The notes: generated by a model from the sequence alone, not told the origin. 64,000 nt of DNA from Lunularia cruciata (GCA_948567375.1 OX419756.1:25956552-26020551), one strand, 5' to 3'; counted from the stretch's first letter, positions 44,924 to 55,751 are shown. Translations and numbers: made by a program.

Positions 44924-47900
44924 ATGGGGAAACTTCCGGTTTTCTTTGGCAAGGATGGAGAAGATGTGGAGGCCTTTGTGAGAGACTTCAAGAGAGCTTG
45001 CATAGGAAACAATGAGAGGAGGAAGAATGAGTGGGCCTCATTATTACCAGATTTCTTTGAGGATGCAGCACTTACATGGTATGAGTCAGAATACCAAAAG
45101 AGAGAGAAGAGAGAGGGGGAAGAGGAGTCTTGGGAGACTTTGACTTCAGCACTCATTGAGAACTTTCTTCCTGATGAGAGTTATGAGAGATTGATGAGTG
45201 AGGTTACATTTCTCAAGCAAGGAGATGGAGAGAAAGTGAGGGTCTATGTGGAAAGAGTGGAAAAGTTGGAGTCCAGATTTCGCATAGTGTTGAGGAAGGG
45301 TGGGGATGATGTGGAGACTACAATGATTGGCATAGGGGCCATGCTCACCAAGAATTTTGTGGGAGGATTGAGACCACAAATTAGAAGCAAGGTGAGATAT
45401 GAGAAACCTTCTTCCAAGGTTGAAGCTATCAAGATCGCAATTCGTATGGAGGAGAGTTTGGAAGGGGATGAGAGTGATTTGGTGGTGAAGGAGGTTGTGC
45501 ATCCTCCTCAAGGCTACAAGTATGGTGGAACTTCTGATACTTTGGTGACAAGGGTTGCACCACAAGTAGTAGTTGCTCCAGTTCTTGCACCTCCACCAAA
45601 AGATCCACTCCAAACCATCACAGAACAACTTGCGGATCTCAAGATCAATGTGGTGCAACTATGGGAGAAGAGAGAGGTGGATCAAAATGTAGGGAGAGGG
45701 CCTAGGACTTATGGAAACTATCCATATAGAGGAGGCCAACCAGCCAACAATTTCAATGATAGAAATTGTTTTGGTTGTGGAGGAAGAGGCCATATCCAAA
45801 GGAATTGCCCAAATTCCACTTACCATGGAGGAAGGGGTTATGAAGGAGCCAATAGAAGGAAAGAGGGAGGTAGTGAAACCCAAGTGGCTCCCAATCCCAA
45901 CAAAGGTAAGGGGATAGCATCCATAGATGTGGTTGAGAGCAAGTATGAGAAGGGAGAGTGCTCAAACTCCAAGGGTCTTAATTTGGAGCTTTTGGCACAA
46001 GAGAAGAAGAGAGCTCGTTTTGCAGAGGATGTTCACTCTTCTCAAGGATTTACTTCAAGCAAGGATACTCCTATGTCTACTAGGAGCACTCGCTCCTCAA
46101 CACCATCAACAACAAAGACTCCAAGGAAGAAGTTGGGGATGGAGGACTTCTTGATCTCAAAGCAACAATGGAACTACAATGTGTTGGAGGATGTTGGTAG
46201 TCACAAGGCTAACATCACAGTGGGCCAATTAATTGCTTTGAACCCTACCTTGAGAAAGGAGCTTAGAGGTGGTTTGAGTTCTACAAGGAGCAAGAAGAAG
46301 AAGAAGGCAAAAGTTCCAGTATCAATGGGGGTGATGGATGCCAAGCCAACACCATGGGAAGCTTGTGAATATGCCTCCAAGATTGATGTGAGAGTGAATG
46401 GTCACAACATCAAGGATGCATTGGTTGATGGAGGATCAGCAGTGAATGCCATGTCAGAAAGGTTGATGAAGAAGTTGGGTATGATACCCTCAAGACCTTC
46501 AACATTTGTGGTGAGCATGGCAAACAAGCAACAAGTTCGACCAGTAGGGGTGATGGATAAGGTGGTAGTTTCAGTTATGGGAGTTCAAAATCTCATGACT
46601 TTCCAAGTCTTGAAGGATTCAAGCTATGAATTACTTCTTGGGAGGCCATGGTTGAGAGCAGCACGCACAACTGATCGATGGCACAAAGGGTACTTGAGGA
46701 TTGGGCCATCAAACCATAGAGTCACTGTTCTTGTGACTAACACCACCAACACTTCACATTCAGATACACCATCTTCTGATTATTGGGAATCAGATTCTGA
46801 AGAAGGAGCTTCAGGTGTGGACACAAGCATGGAAGAGGAGACTTCCACGGAGGAGGATGAATCTGAATCTGATTCAGATATGTATCCTTTGTGTGCTATG
46901 GATTTTGCACCTAAGCCAGAGGTTTTGAAGGACCCAGATAAATCACCATTGACACTTGAGGAGGTAGAGAGAAGGTTATCTACCCTCAAGTATGGCCCAA
47001 ATGTTACCAAGGAGGAGAAGGTGAGATTTGAGGAGATTTTCCGCAAGTTCATCCATGTGTTTGCTTTTAGTTACAAGGATTTGAAGGAAGTCACCTTGGA
47101 GGAGCACAAGATAGAGGTGGAGTCACATGCAAGACCAATCCGCCAAAAGCAACATCGCATTAGCCCACCAATATCTTTGGTTGTGAAGGAGGAGATTGAT
47201 AAGCTCAAGGAGGCTGGATTTATCTTTGAGGTGGAGAATTCAGAATGGGTGTCTCCAATTGTCATTGTGAAGAAAAAGAATGGCAAGCTTCGGGTATGTG
47301 TGGATTACAAGAAGCTCAATGCTGTTACCAAGAAGGACTACTACCCATTGCCATTCATTGATGAGATCTTGGAGGAGGTTGCAGGTCATGAGAGGTACAG
47401 TTTTGGAGATGGTTATAGTGGATATAACCAAATCAAGATTGCACCAGAGCATCAACAACTCACCACATTCACCACACCTTGGGGAACTTATGCTTTCAAG
47501 GTCATGCCTTTTGGGCTTTGCAATGCTCCAGCCACATTCCAACGGTTCATGAACAAGGTATTTGAACCTTTCATTGGGAAATTTGTGAGAGATTTCATTG
47601 ATGACTTTTGTGTCTATGGGAGCAAGGAGGAGCACTTTGAGCACCTAATCAAAGTCTTGCAACGCTTGGATGAGGCAAATGCATCACTCAACCCAGAGAA
47701 GTGCATTTTTGGATGTGAAGAAGGTCTACTTTTGGGACATATCATCTCCAAGGATGGAATAGCAGTTGATCCTGAGAAGGTGAGGAAAATCTCAGACCTT
47801 CCATTCCCTTCAAGCTTGACAAAGTTACGCCAATTCTTGGGGATGGTTGGGTACTATAGGAGGTTCATCTTCTCATTTTCCAACAAGGCTTATGCATTGA

Positions 47901-49750
47901 CCATCTACATGAAGAAGGGTGTAGATTACATGATGATTTTGGAAGACAAGGAGGCTCTCAAAGCTTTTGAGGAGCTCAAGCAATCCCTTGTTGTAGCTCC
48001 AATTCTTGCTAAACCTGATTGGAGTAAACCTTTCATCCTCTACACTGATGCTTCTAATGTAGCTATAGGATGCACTCTTAGTCAATTGGACCAAGATGGG
48101 CATGATCATCCAATAGCTTATGCTAGTAGGCAGATGGTTTCAGCAGAGAAGAACTACTCTATCACGGAGAGAGAAGGGTTGGCAGTGATCTTTGGTCTCA
48201 AGAAGTTTAGACACTACTTGATTGGAGGGAAAGCCACCATTGTCACGGATCACAAGGCTTTGAAGTACATCTTCAACAAGCCTAATGTTGAAGGGAGACT
48301 AGCAAGGTGGATGATACTCTTGTCTGAGTATGACTACACCATTGAAGATAGGCCAGGAAAGAAACATGCAAATGCTGATTTATTATCTAGAGCCTATGAT
48401 CATGATGGAGATGAGCCAGTGGATGATTCCTTCCCGGATGAGGAGCTCATGACAATCTCAGTCACTCAAGAGGTTCCAATGGAGTACAAGGAGATTGTGG
48501 ATTTTGTGACAAAAGGTAACTATCCAGAAGGGATGCATGCTAGGGAGAGGAAGGCCCTTGCAGCAAGATCTAGACCTTACACAATGGTGGAAGATATTCT
48601 TTTTCACCAAGGAGCAGATGGTCTACTTCAAAGAGCAGTGGGTAAGGAAGAGTCTATCCTACTCATAAAGGAGTTTCATGAAGGTTTAGTATGTGGAGGA
48701 CACTTTGCAGGAAAGGTGACTGCTTTCAAGATTCTAGATGCAGGTTACCATTGGAGAGGGATTTTCAAGGATTGTCTTGATTATTGCAAAACTTGTCATG
48801 TTTGTCAAGCTTTTGCTAGAAAGTCTACATCCACTCCACCACTTAGATCAATTCCATTGCTAGGACCTTTTGAGAAGCGGGGAATAGATTTTGTAGGTCC
48901 TCTCAATAGAACCCCAAGGAACAATCGGTACATTGTGGTAATTACTGATTACCTTACCAAGTGGGTTGAGGCTAGACCATTGAGGGACAAGAATGAAGAT
49001 GAAGTGGGTAGATTTCTTTATGAACGCATTATCATTAGGTTTGGATGCCCTTTGGAGTTGGTTTCTGATAGAGGAGGAGAGTTTACAAGAAGCATTACTA
49101 CAGCCATGCTACGACATTTCTCTATCACACATAGAGTAACTACATCCTATAAGCCAAATTCCAATGGCTTGGCAGAGAGAACCAATCAGACCTTGTGCAT
49201 GATGTTGGCCAAAGATGCAGAAATGGAGGGAGCTAAACATCATTGGGACAAGAGGATTCATGCAGTTTTGTGGGAGTATAGGACAACCATGAAAACTTCC
49301 ACTAGATATTCTCCATTTCAATTGGTGTATGGTATTGAGTCTACCTTACCTATTCACTTTGATCTTCCTACCTTCCAAAGCATTTATAGGAGATTGAAGA
49401 AAGCACAAGGAGGTGATGCAGAGAAGTCAAGGAAGGATCAACTCATGGAGTTGGAAGAGGCAAGAGCAGTAGCTATGGTTCGAGTGGAGCAAGCCCAAAG
49501 GAAACAAAAGGAGAGCTATGATAAGAGGCAAGACAAGAAGAAGGTGGAGCCTTTCAAAGAAGGTGATTGGGTAATGTTGTTTGATTCCATTCGATTCAAG
49601 AGAGTGCAAAAGAAGTTTTTGCCTAAGTACTTTGGACCTTTCATAGTGGAGAAGGTGTGGGGCAATTACACCTATGATCTCAAGGAGTTGGGAGGAAGAT
49701 ACTTTGATAGGATTAACCATGATAAGTTGAAGATGTACCATAGAAGGTAG
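44924..49750 (+). CDS. Ty3 Gag-Pol polyprotein, intact
   Basis: One 1608-codon frame. Gag (residues 1 to about 280) is followed by the zinc knuckle CFGCGGRGHIQRNC (282-295). The protease motif is DALVDGGSAVNAMS (Asp502; Gly where Thr or Ser is usual). RT carries VDYKKLNAV, MPFGLCNAP and the catalytic FIDD (891-894). RNase H has LYTDASNVAIG (Asp1042) and TDHKAL. Integrase has an HHCC zinc finger starting at His1252 and catalytic Asp1322, Asp1382 and Glu1418, giving the classical D-D(35)E spacing. The C-terminus ends FGPFIVEKVWGNYTYDL...HDKLKMYHRR, with no chromodomain. There is no stop or frameshift, so gag and pol are fused in a single frame. Enzyme activity is plausible, except that the protease motif is unusual. 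Confidence 0.93.
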   Translation: MGKLPVFFGKDGEDVEAFVRDFKRACIGNNERRKNEWASLLPDFFEDAALTWYESEYQKREKREGEEESWETLTSALIENFLPDESYERLMSEVTFLKQGDGEKVRVYVERVEKLESRFRIVLRKGGDDVETTMIGIGAMLTKNFVGGLRPQIRSKVRYEKPSSKVEAIKIAIRMEESLEGDESDLVVKEVVHPPQGYKYGGTSDTLVTRVAPQVVVAPVLAPPPKDPLQTITEQLADLKINVVQLWEKREVDQNVGRGPRTYGNYPYRGGQPANNFNDRNCFGCGGRGHIQRNCPNSTYHGGRGYEGANRRKEGGSETQVAPNPNKGKGIASIDVVESKYEKGECSNSKGLNLELLAQEKKRARFAEDVHSSQGFTSSKDTPMSTRSTRSSTPSTTKTPRKKLGMEDFLISKQQWNYNVLEDVGSHKANITVGQLIALNPTLRKELRGGLSSTRSKKKKKAKVPVSMGVMDAKPTPWEACEYASKIDVRVNGHNIKDALVDGGSAVNAMSERLMKKLGMIPSRPSTFVVSMANKQQVRPVGVMDKVVVSVMGVQNLMTFQVLKDSSYELLLGRPWLRAARTTDRWHKGYLRIGPSNHRVTVLVTNTTNTSHSDTPSSDYWESDSEEGASGVDTSMEEETSTEEDESESDSDMYPLCAMDFAPKPEVLKDPDKSPLTLEEVERRLSTLKYGPNVTKEEKVRFEEIFRKFIHVFAFSYKDLKEVTLEEHKIEVESHARPIRQKQHRISPPISLVVKEEIDKLKEAGFIFEVENSEWVSPIVIVKKKNGKLRVCVDYKKLNAVTKKDYYPLPFIDEILEEVAGHERYSFGDGYSGYNQIKIAPEHQQLTTFTTPWGTYAFKVMPFGLCNAPATFQRFMNKVFEPFIGKFVRDFIDDFCVYGSKEEHFEHLIKVLQRLDEANASLNPEKCIFGCEEGLLLGHIISKDGIAVDPEKVRKISDLPFPSSLTKLRQFLGMVGYYRRFIFSFSNKAYALTIYMKKGVDYMMILEDKEALKAFEELKQSLVVAPILAKPDWSKPFILYTDASNVAIGCTLSQLDQDGHDHPIAYASRQMVSAEKNYSITEREGLAVIFGLKKFRHYLIGGKATIVTDHKALKYIFNKPNVEGRLARWMILLSEYDYTIEDRPGKKHANADLLSRAYDHDGDEPVDDSFPDEELMTISVTQEVPMEYKEIVDFVTKGNYPEGMHARERKALAARSRPYTMVEDILFHQGADGLLQRAVGKEESILLIKEFHEGLVCGGHFAGKVTAFKILDAGYHWRGIFKDCLDYCKTCHVCQAFARKSTSTPPLRSIPLLGPFEKRGIDFVGPLNRTPRNNRYIVVITDYLTKWVEARPLRDKNEDEVGRFLYERIIIRFGCPLELVSDRGGEFTRSITTAMLRHFSITHRVTTSYKPNSNGLAERTNQTLCMMLAKDAEMEGAKHHWDKRIHAVLWEYRTTMKTSTRYSPFQLVYGIESTLPIHFDLPTFQSIYRRLKKAQGGDAEKSRKDQLMELEEARAVAMVRVEQAQRKQKESYDKRQDKKKVEPFKEGDWVMLFDSIRFKRVQKKFLPKYFGPFIVEKVWGNYTYDLKELGGRYFDRINHDKLKMYHRR

Positions 49751-49784
49751 AGAGACCTTCACTTTGAGGACAAAGTGAAAACTT

Positions 49785-49798
49785 AGTCCGGGGGTAAA
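49785..49798 (+). other. Polypurine tract before the 3' LTR
   Basis: 'tccgggggtaaa' immediately precedes the TG of the 3' LTR, the expected place for the plus-strand primer. The purine run is short. Confidence 0.5.
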
Positions 49799-50477
49799 TG
49801 TAACACCCATTTGTGCATGTGTGTGGTATTGTGATATTTAGCTTGGTATTACAAGTACTTAAGAGATATTATTTATATAGAGATAAAGGATGGTTCTATA
49901 TTAGTCATGGTTAGCTAAAGTTAGTCATAGCTAAGATAGATGGGACCTTACTTTAGAGGAAGTAGAAAAGATGAGCACCACTATTTTGGATTTTAGTGTG
50001 TTGACTTGGTATTATTCCTAGGTGTTTGGCTTTGGGGAAAGAGTTGAGAACTCTTGGGCCCGCAAGCCTTTTTGTTTTGGATTCTTCTTTAGTCCAAGGA
50101 TAGCCCATGTGAAGGAATCCTTGCTTTAGTGGTTGGGTCAAGATAAGGGGAATATGCCCATGTGAATGGATATTCCTTTCTACTTTTTGACTTTACTTGA
50201 CTTTTAGTCTAGTAACTTGAGTTACTACGGTAATTAGTAACTTTGGTACGTAACTATTTCACAAGTATATAAACAAGGGGTGAGGAGGTACTCATCATCC
50301 TTTCATTTGCAACTATCTCTCTCTCATTGAGTTCTCTAGTGAGCAATGTCTTGAGTCTTGGAGTGTTAGCCTTGGAGGAGTATGATGGAGTTGGGGTTCC
50401 TTGCCTTCTTAGTCCATGGTGCGCTACTATAATAGCCATCAGAGGTTCATCCTGAGTGAGAGACAGGCCGGCTCACA
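49799..50477 (+). repeat. 3' LTR of the young Ty3 element
   Basis: 679 bp, TGTAACACCC ... GGCTCACA, nearly identical to 42678-43356 with no indel. The flank GTTC at 50478 is the target-site duplication. Confidence 0.92.
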
Positions 50478-50481
50478 GTTC

Positions 50482-50755
50482 CTAATCCCTCTTTTTTTCC
50501 GCTTGAGTCTAACCTCCTCCTCCCCCTATCCCTATTAATGATCATGAGGAGTACACAGTTGATTGTATCTTTGTGCGTCACTACATCCAACAAGGACGTT
50601 GACAACATAGGGAGTACAAGGTCCTTTGGAAAGGGTATCCCCTTCATGATGCCACATGGGAACCTCTTTCTCACCTCTAGAATGCACAGACGGCCATCTA
50701 GGATTTTGAAGCTTCAATGACAACAAAGACGTCAGCAACTAGAGGTGGAGGAATA
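50482..50755 (+). pseudogene. Chromovirus chromodomain and C-terminus (decayed)
   Basis: Continuing from 42677 after removal of the insert, the frame gives EYTVDCIFVRH, REYKVLWKGYP, HDATWEPLSHL and NAQTAI plus DFEAS. This is the aromatic-rich chromodomain (Y/W..KW.GY...TWEP) that targets chromovirus integrase to chromatin. TGA and TAG stops interrupt it. Confidence 0.75.
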
Positions 50756-51168
50756 TGTTACAATATGGAGCTTAGTGACATAGTTAGTAAGGCTCATGAA
50801 GTAGAGAATAAGCCAAATTAGCCTAGAATATGCTAAAAGCATATGGGAAGCTTCCCAACTAGTTAACTTGCGCCCTAAGCAAGTAGTTTCTAGAAGGAAA
50901 CTTCTAGAAGCTTCTAACTAGCTTAGCTTGCATGCCAAGTAGGCGGCTTCTAGAAGAAAGCTTCTTGAGAAGCTTCCTGGTTAACTTGGCTTGCACTCTA
51001 AGAAAGCAGTTCAAGGAAGCTTCTTGAGAAGCTTCTCAAGGGCCTTGTATGCTACCTATAAATATCAAAGCCAAAGCTCATGCTAGACATTTGGAGTTTT
51101 CACTCATTCAAGTGTCCCAATGTGAGTTTGCATTCTCCTATTTCTCTCCTTGGTCTTGGTCTTTTATA
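50756..51168 (+). repeat. 3' LTR of the chromovirus
   Basis: 413 bp, TGTTACAAT ... TTTTATA (CA changed to TA). It differs from the 5' LTR at many positions and small indels, so this insertion is clearly older than the element inside it. Confidence 0.8.
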
Positions 51169-51173
51169 AAGAG

Positions 51174-52320
51174 TATCTATATCAAAAGAAGCTCACCTAC
51201 CTCTTGAAGCAAAAAATCCAAAAAAGATGGAAAAATTTGAGAGGGAGCTTCTAGATTAACAAGCCTTGAGTGTGGTCAGATTGACATTGCCAAGAAATGT
51301 TATATGTAACATTGTACACGAGAAGACTACTCACAATTTAATTAACGCATTATCAAATATGTAGGAAGAACCTTCAACCTTGAATAAGGTATTCTTGATT
51401 TGCCAATTGGTGAACACAAGAATGAAAGAAGGTGCATCAGTTCAAGACCACATAGATGATTTCAACTCAATCATTTCAAGGTTGGAATCTATGAAGATAA
51501 ACTTTGAATATGAAGTTCAAGCATTGCTACAATTATCTTCATTACTTGATAGTTGGGGAGCAACAATTACAACAATGAGTAGTTTCTTAAGATTAAGTGC
51601 TCTCATGTTCAGAGTATATGAGATTTGGTTCTCAATGAAGACATTTGTAGACAAAATTCTACAAAATTTTCAAGTGCAATGCTATTTGCTAAGAGTAGAG
51701 GCAAAAGACTACAACAAGGTCAAAGTCAAAGAAATGGTAGATCAACATCAAGAAAGAGAAGTGAGTCAACACGCTGCAAGGAAGTACACAAAGAAATTGT
51801 GTGCTAGAATTGCAACAATCTTAGTCATTTTAGGCATCAATGTAAAAGTCTAAAAGAAGGAGGAGAACTCAATAAACATAGCAATAGAACAAGAAGATGC
51901 TCTTTTTTGCTATGTGGAGTCCCATAGAATTTTGGGTGATAGATTCTGGTGCATCATTTCACTCTATGTAAAGAGTTGATGCACAACTTTGTTGCAAGAA
52001 ACCTTTCAAAGGTTCACCTTGTTAATGAGTAAATCTATATTTATCAGAGGAAAAGGCAATGTGAACTTGAAGACCTCTCAAGGGTTAGTGTAGACATTAA
52101 CAAATGTCAAATATGTTCTTGGAATATTTAATTTACATAGGTCAGTTGGATGAGAAAGGATATTAAACATCCTTTTAAAGTGTTATCATCTTTGGAGTAA
52201 AGATGCTAGAAAAGTGTTGAGAAGTAGAGATTTCATTTTCCATGAGAATGCTATGTACAAAGATAAGTTTGGATCAAGTTTGAAGGTTATAGAAGAAGAA
52301 GCAAGACATCAAGAAGAGTA
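51174..52320 (+). pseudogene. Copia gag (second piece), protease and pre-RT linker
   Basis: Gag continues with LPRNVICNIVHEKTTHNLIN, then MKEGASVQDHIDDFNSIISR and a decayed zinc knuckle C.NCNNLSHFRHQCK (about 51800-51850). The protease motif WVIDSGASFHSM has its Asp at 51942. About 200 bp further the sequence is already at FHENAMYKDKFGS, which in copia elements follows the integrase. The integrase catalytic core is thus essentially deleted. Confidence 0.65.
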
Positions 52321-52639
52321 GTGTTGGAAAATATTTTAGAGAACATTGCCGTAGGAAATAGAAGTTTGGTAGAGATTAGAGAGATCAAACTAGATCTAGT
52401 CATATCTACAATTGATTTGAGGAGATCTACTAGATTTTGGGAAACAATAGAGAGGTATTTGCCATCCATATTTTACTTACTCTTGATAGAAAATGATAAA
52501 CTTGAGTGGTAATCAAAACAAAATGAAAAAGAAGGACTTATTGCAAGGGGATTGCAATGAAGGAAGAGATGTCATCCTAGAAAGAAGTGCGACTTGGTCA
52601 TTGACCAAGTTGCAAGAGGGAAAGAAAGCATTGTAGAAC

Positions 52640-53308
52640 AAATCGATACACAAAATCAAAGAAGAACGTGATGGGAGCAAGCAATACAAGGCCAGACTTG
52701 TGGTAAAGAGTTTTCAATAGACCAAAGGTATAGACTACAATGAGATTAGCTCTTTGATAGCTAAGATGACTACCATCAGATTGGTCTTAGGTCTTGTAAT
52801 TATAGAGAATTTGCATCCAGAGCTGATAGATATTAAAAAAACATTTCTATATAAAGACCTTGAGGAAGATGTTTATATGGCACAACCTTAGGGATTTCAA
52901 ATCACAAACAAAGAGGACTTCTTCTACAAGTTGAAGAATAGTATCTATGGTTTGAAATAGGCTCCTAGATGATGGTTGATAGCTTTATGGATTATAATGG
53001 TTACAAGGGATGCAAAATGAACCATTGTTGCTACATTAAGTCATTTGTTGATTCATACATCATCTTATTGCTTTATGTTGATGATATGTTGGTTATTGGA
53101 TCCAACATGAAGGAAATCAACAAGCTAAAGCACCAATTGAATGATGTATTTGAAATGAAAGATTTAAGTCCTTCACAATAGTCACTTGGAATGAAGATTA
53201 TGAGAGACAGATTTTCAGGTACTTTGAAGCCATCTCAAGAGAAGTACATCAATAAATTGATGGAGAAATTTGGTCTTAGGAATGCTACAATTCAAACCAC
53301 TCCTTTGG
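52640..53308 (+). pseudogene. Copia reverse transcriptase (decayed)
   Basis: ERDGSKQYKARLVVKSFQ, then TKGIDYNEISSLIAKMTTIR, then DVYMAQP.GFQ and, in another frame, LLLYVDDMLVIGSNM with the catalytic YVDD at 53074-53085. Frameshifts and stops are present. It is interrupted at 53308 by a reverse-oriented solo LTR. Confidence 0.7.
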
Positions 53309-53876
53309 TGTAATACCATTAGCTATACATATTATCTAGAGGTAGAAATTGGCTTGGTGATGTTTGGATGGATGTTATATATGATGTTTTAAGTAGATCA
53401 GATAGAGATATCATCAAAAGAGTACTTACACTAATAGGGAAAGGTTGAAAACATCCTAAAAACTTCAGAGCTAATTTTGGAGGTCTAAACGGATGAATTG
53501 GGCCTCAAAACTTCTTACAACTTTTCCTCCTTAGGAAGAGAGGTGTTGTCTTCTATCCCTTGTTTGTCTCATTGAGAGCTTTCAATGATGCCTCACCATG
53601 CTATTTTGAGCTTTTTACAAGAAGATTCCCCAAATATTCCCTTTGGTCAAACTTGTTTGACCTACAAATAGGACAAGGATCAACATGTCACCAATCTATG
53701 TAGCTAATCTAAGTGTGGAGCTTGCTGACATGTCACAAATCCATGTATCTGATACAACAATGGAGCTCCCTTTGAATGGATCTTCTTTGCTATATAATAA
53801 AGACAAGGTGCTCCTTTGGGGCATTGGAGTATTGAGGGATGAAGCCTTGTGTTTCTCTTGTCCTCAAAACATTCCA
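53309..53876 (-). mobile_element. Solo-LTR-like insertion, family S, reverse copy
   Basis: 568 bp, beginning TGTAATACCATTAGC and matching the reverse complement of 55752-56481. Flanks TTTGG (53304-53308) and CTTGG (53877-53881) are a 5-bp duplication with one mismatch. Removing it restores the copia frame TTPL-GSHFKLS. Open frames inside it on both strands are by-products. Confidence 0.7.
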
Positions 53877-53881
53877 CTTGG

Positions 53882-54658
53882 GAAGTCACTTCAAACTCTC
53901 CAAGGAGCAATCACCAAGAACTGATGCAGATAGAAAGTACATGAGCAAAGTACCTTATGCATTGGCAATTGGTACTTTGATGTATGATATAGTATGCACT
54001 AGGCCATTTATTGTTCATTTAGTGGAAGTTGTAAGCAAATATATGTCAAACCCACAAAAAGAGCATTGGAAAGTAGTGAAATGGCTATTATGCTACTTGA
54101 AAGGTACCTTTGATAAGACACTTTGTTTCAAGCAACCATATGTTATTTTAGAAGGTTTTACTGATGCAGATTTGGGAGGAGACTTGGACAATCAAAAGAA
54201 CACAATAATGTATGTTTTGACCTTGGGTGGTACTACAATTAGTTGGATGTCTCCTTCATAGAAGAGTGTTGCTCTCTCTACCTTAAAGGCTAAGTACATG
54301 GGCATCTCAAAGGCTAGTAAAGAGATAATCTGGTTGAAAAACTTTATTGTAGGGCTAGGCAAGAAATAAGACATCAATATACTCCATAGTGATAACCAAA
54401 GTGCTATCAGTCTTGTAGAGAATCTTGTGTTTCATGCCAAGACAAAGTATATGTAATTGAGGTATCATTTTATTCATGAATTGATTGATGGTGGAGTATT
54501 GACTTTGGCAAAGATTGCCGGAGTAAATGATCCCAATAGATATGTTTACCAAGGTAGTCACAATTGAGAAAGTCAAGCAATGCATAGTTGCAATTGGACT
54601 TCAAAGTTAAATTTGTTTACAAAGAGTAATGGTAAAATCCAAGTGGAAGATTGTTAAG
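53882..54658 (+). pseudogene. Copia RNase H and 3' end (decayed)
   Basis: HFKLSKEQSPRTDADRKYMS, VPYALAIGTLMYDIVCTRP, FTDADLGGDLDNQKNT, ALSTLKAKYMGISKA.KEI and LHSDNQSAISLVENLVFHA, the usual copia RNase H series. It runs to 'aagtggaagattgttaag', the polypurine-like end before the LTR. Confidence 0.7.
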
Positions 54659-54664
54659 TGTTGT

Positions 54665-55258
54665 AATGTTCCAAGGATAGGAGAATCTCCAAGAGAAACA
54701 CAAGAGAAGGAACACAAGGCTTCAGCCCTCAATATGTTGATGCTCCAAAGAAGCACCTCGTCTTTATTATATATCAAAGAGGATCCCTTCAAAGGGAGCT
54801 CCGCCTTTGGATCATATACATGAATTGATGACAGGTTAGCAAGCTACACCCTTAGATTAGTTGCATGGATGGATGATATGTTGATCGTTGTCCTATTTGG
54901 TTGGTCAAATAAGTTTGACCAAAGGGAATCTTTGGAGAATCTTCCTATAGGAAGCTTAGAACAACATGGGTGAGGTACTGTTTGAAATTTCTAGATGAGA
55001 CAAACATGGATAAAAAAGAAATGCTTTATCTTTCCAAAGGGAGGATTTCTTGCAATTTTGAGGCCTAGTTCATCCATTTAGGCCTTTGAAATTGGCTCTA
55101 AAGTTTTCAAGGTGTTTTTGGCATTTTTCCTATTAGTAGAGGTACTCTTTTGATGACACCTCTATCCAATATACTTAGACTATCATATATGACATCCATC
55201 AAGATATTACCAAGCCAATTTCCACCTCAAGATACTATGTCTAGCTAATGGTATTACA
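54665..55258 (+). mobile_element. Solo-LTR-like insertion, family S, forward copy
   Basis: About 594 bp, landing six bases inside the copia 3' LTR. It is flanked by GTTGT (54660-54664 and 55259-55263). Its first three bases (TGT) seem to have been lost in the overlap. It ends GGTATTACA like the copy at 55752-56481. Confidence 0.6.
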
Positions 55259-55751
55259 GTTGTGGAGTCTGATTATTGCTAAAACACTCTACAAAATAAT
55301 TATCACAACTGATCTTCTATGGGAGTATAGAATTGTAAGTATGGGATAGGTCTTCACATGATGGGATTCCATTTATAGGAGTGAACAAAAAGAGAGTTCA
55401 TATCAATATTTATATATTCACATATGTAAATGAGGCATACCTTGTCTTGTTAGAAGTGTCTTCTCAAAGGCTTTCCATAGACACCAAGATCATGGAAAAC
55501 AAAGCTCTAAAAAAACATTACACACACTTGAAGTTCAAGACAAATGTGTTTTATGGGAGCTGTGAGATTCCATTGCAAGAGTTGTAGATCGTGGAACTAC
55601 GGGCAGCTGGATTGTGGGCATGGCTCTAGGACCTATGAGCATGGGACCTACCGGAAGGCTTTAGGACCATAGGAAATATGGGAAGGCTACTTGCATAGCT
55701 CCCACTTGTAGAACTGAGTGAAGTGATGTTTATAAATTGGTACTAGACAAT

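Larger units (their letters stand above)
42678..50477 (+). mobile_element. Young, structurally complete Ty3 retrotransposon (non-chromovirus)
   Basis: 7.80 kb. The LTRs are both 679 bp (42678-43356 and 49799-50477) and differ at only about three positions, so insertion was recent. A 4-bp direct repeat GTTC flanks it (42674-42677 and 50478-50481). The primer-binding site at 43361-43378, an extra CCHC ORF (44217-44690), an intact 1608-codon gag-pol (44924-49750) and a polypurine tract before the 3' LTR are all present. It lacks a chromodomain and sits in the integrase-chromodomain junction of a dead chromovirus. It could be autonomous. A further copy of the family starts at 63277. Confidence 0.9.
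37760..51168 (+). mobile_element. Decayed Ty3 chromovirus, inserted in copia gag
   Basis: About 5.6 kb once the nested 7.8-kb element is removed. LTRs are 37760-38158 and 50756-51168, with a 5-bp target duplication carrying one mismatch (AAGAC 37755-37759, AAGAG 51169-51173). The primer-binding site TGGTATCAGAG at 38160 matches initiator tRNA-Met. Gag, protease, RT, RNase H, integrase and a terminal chromodomain are in the canonical chromovirus order. Many TAG and TGA stops show it is dead. Confidence 0.85.

Noticed and set aside
53685-53924. Independent small gene
   Set aside because: The frame crosses the junction between a solo-LTR-like insert and copia sequence.
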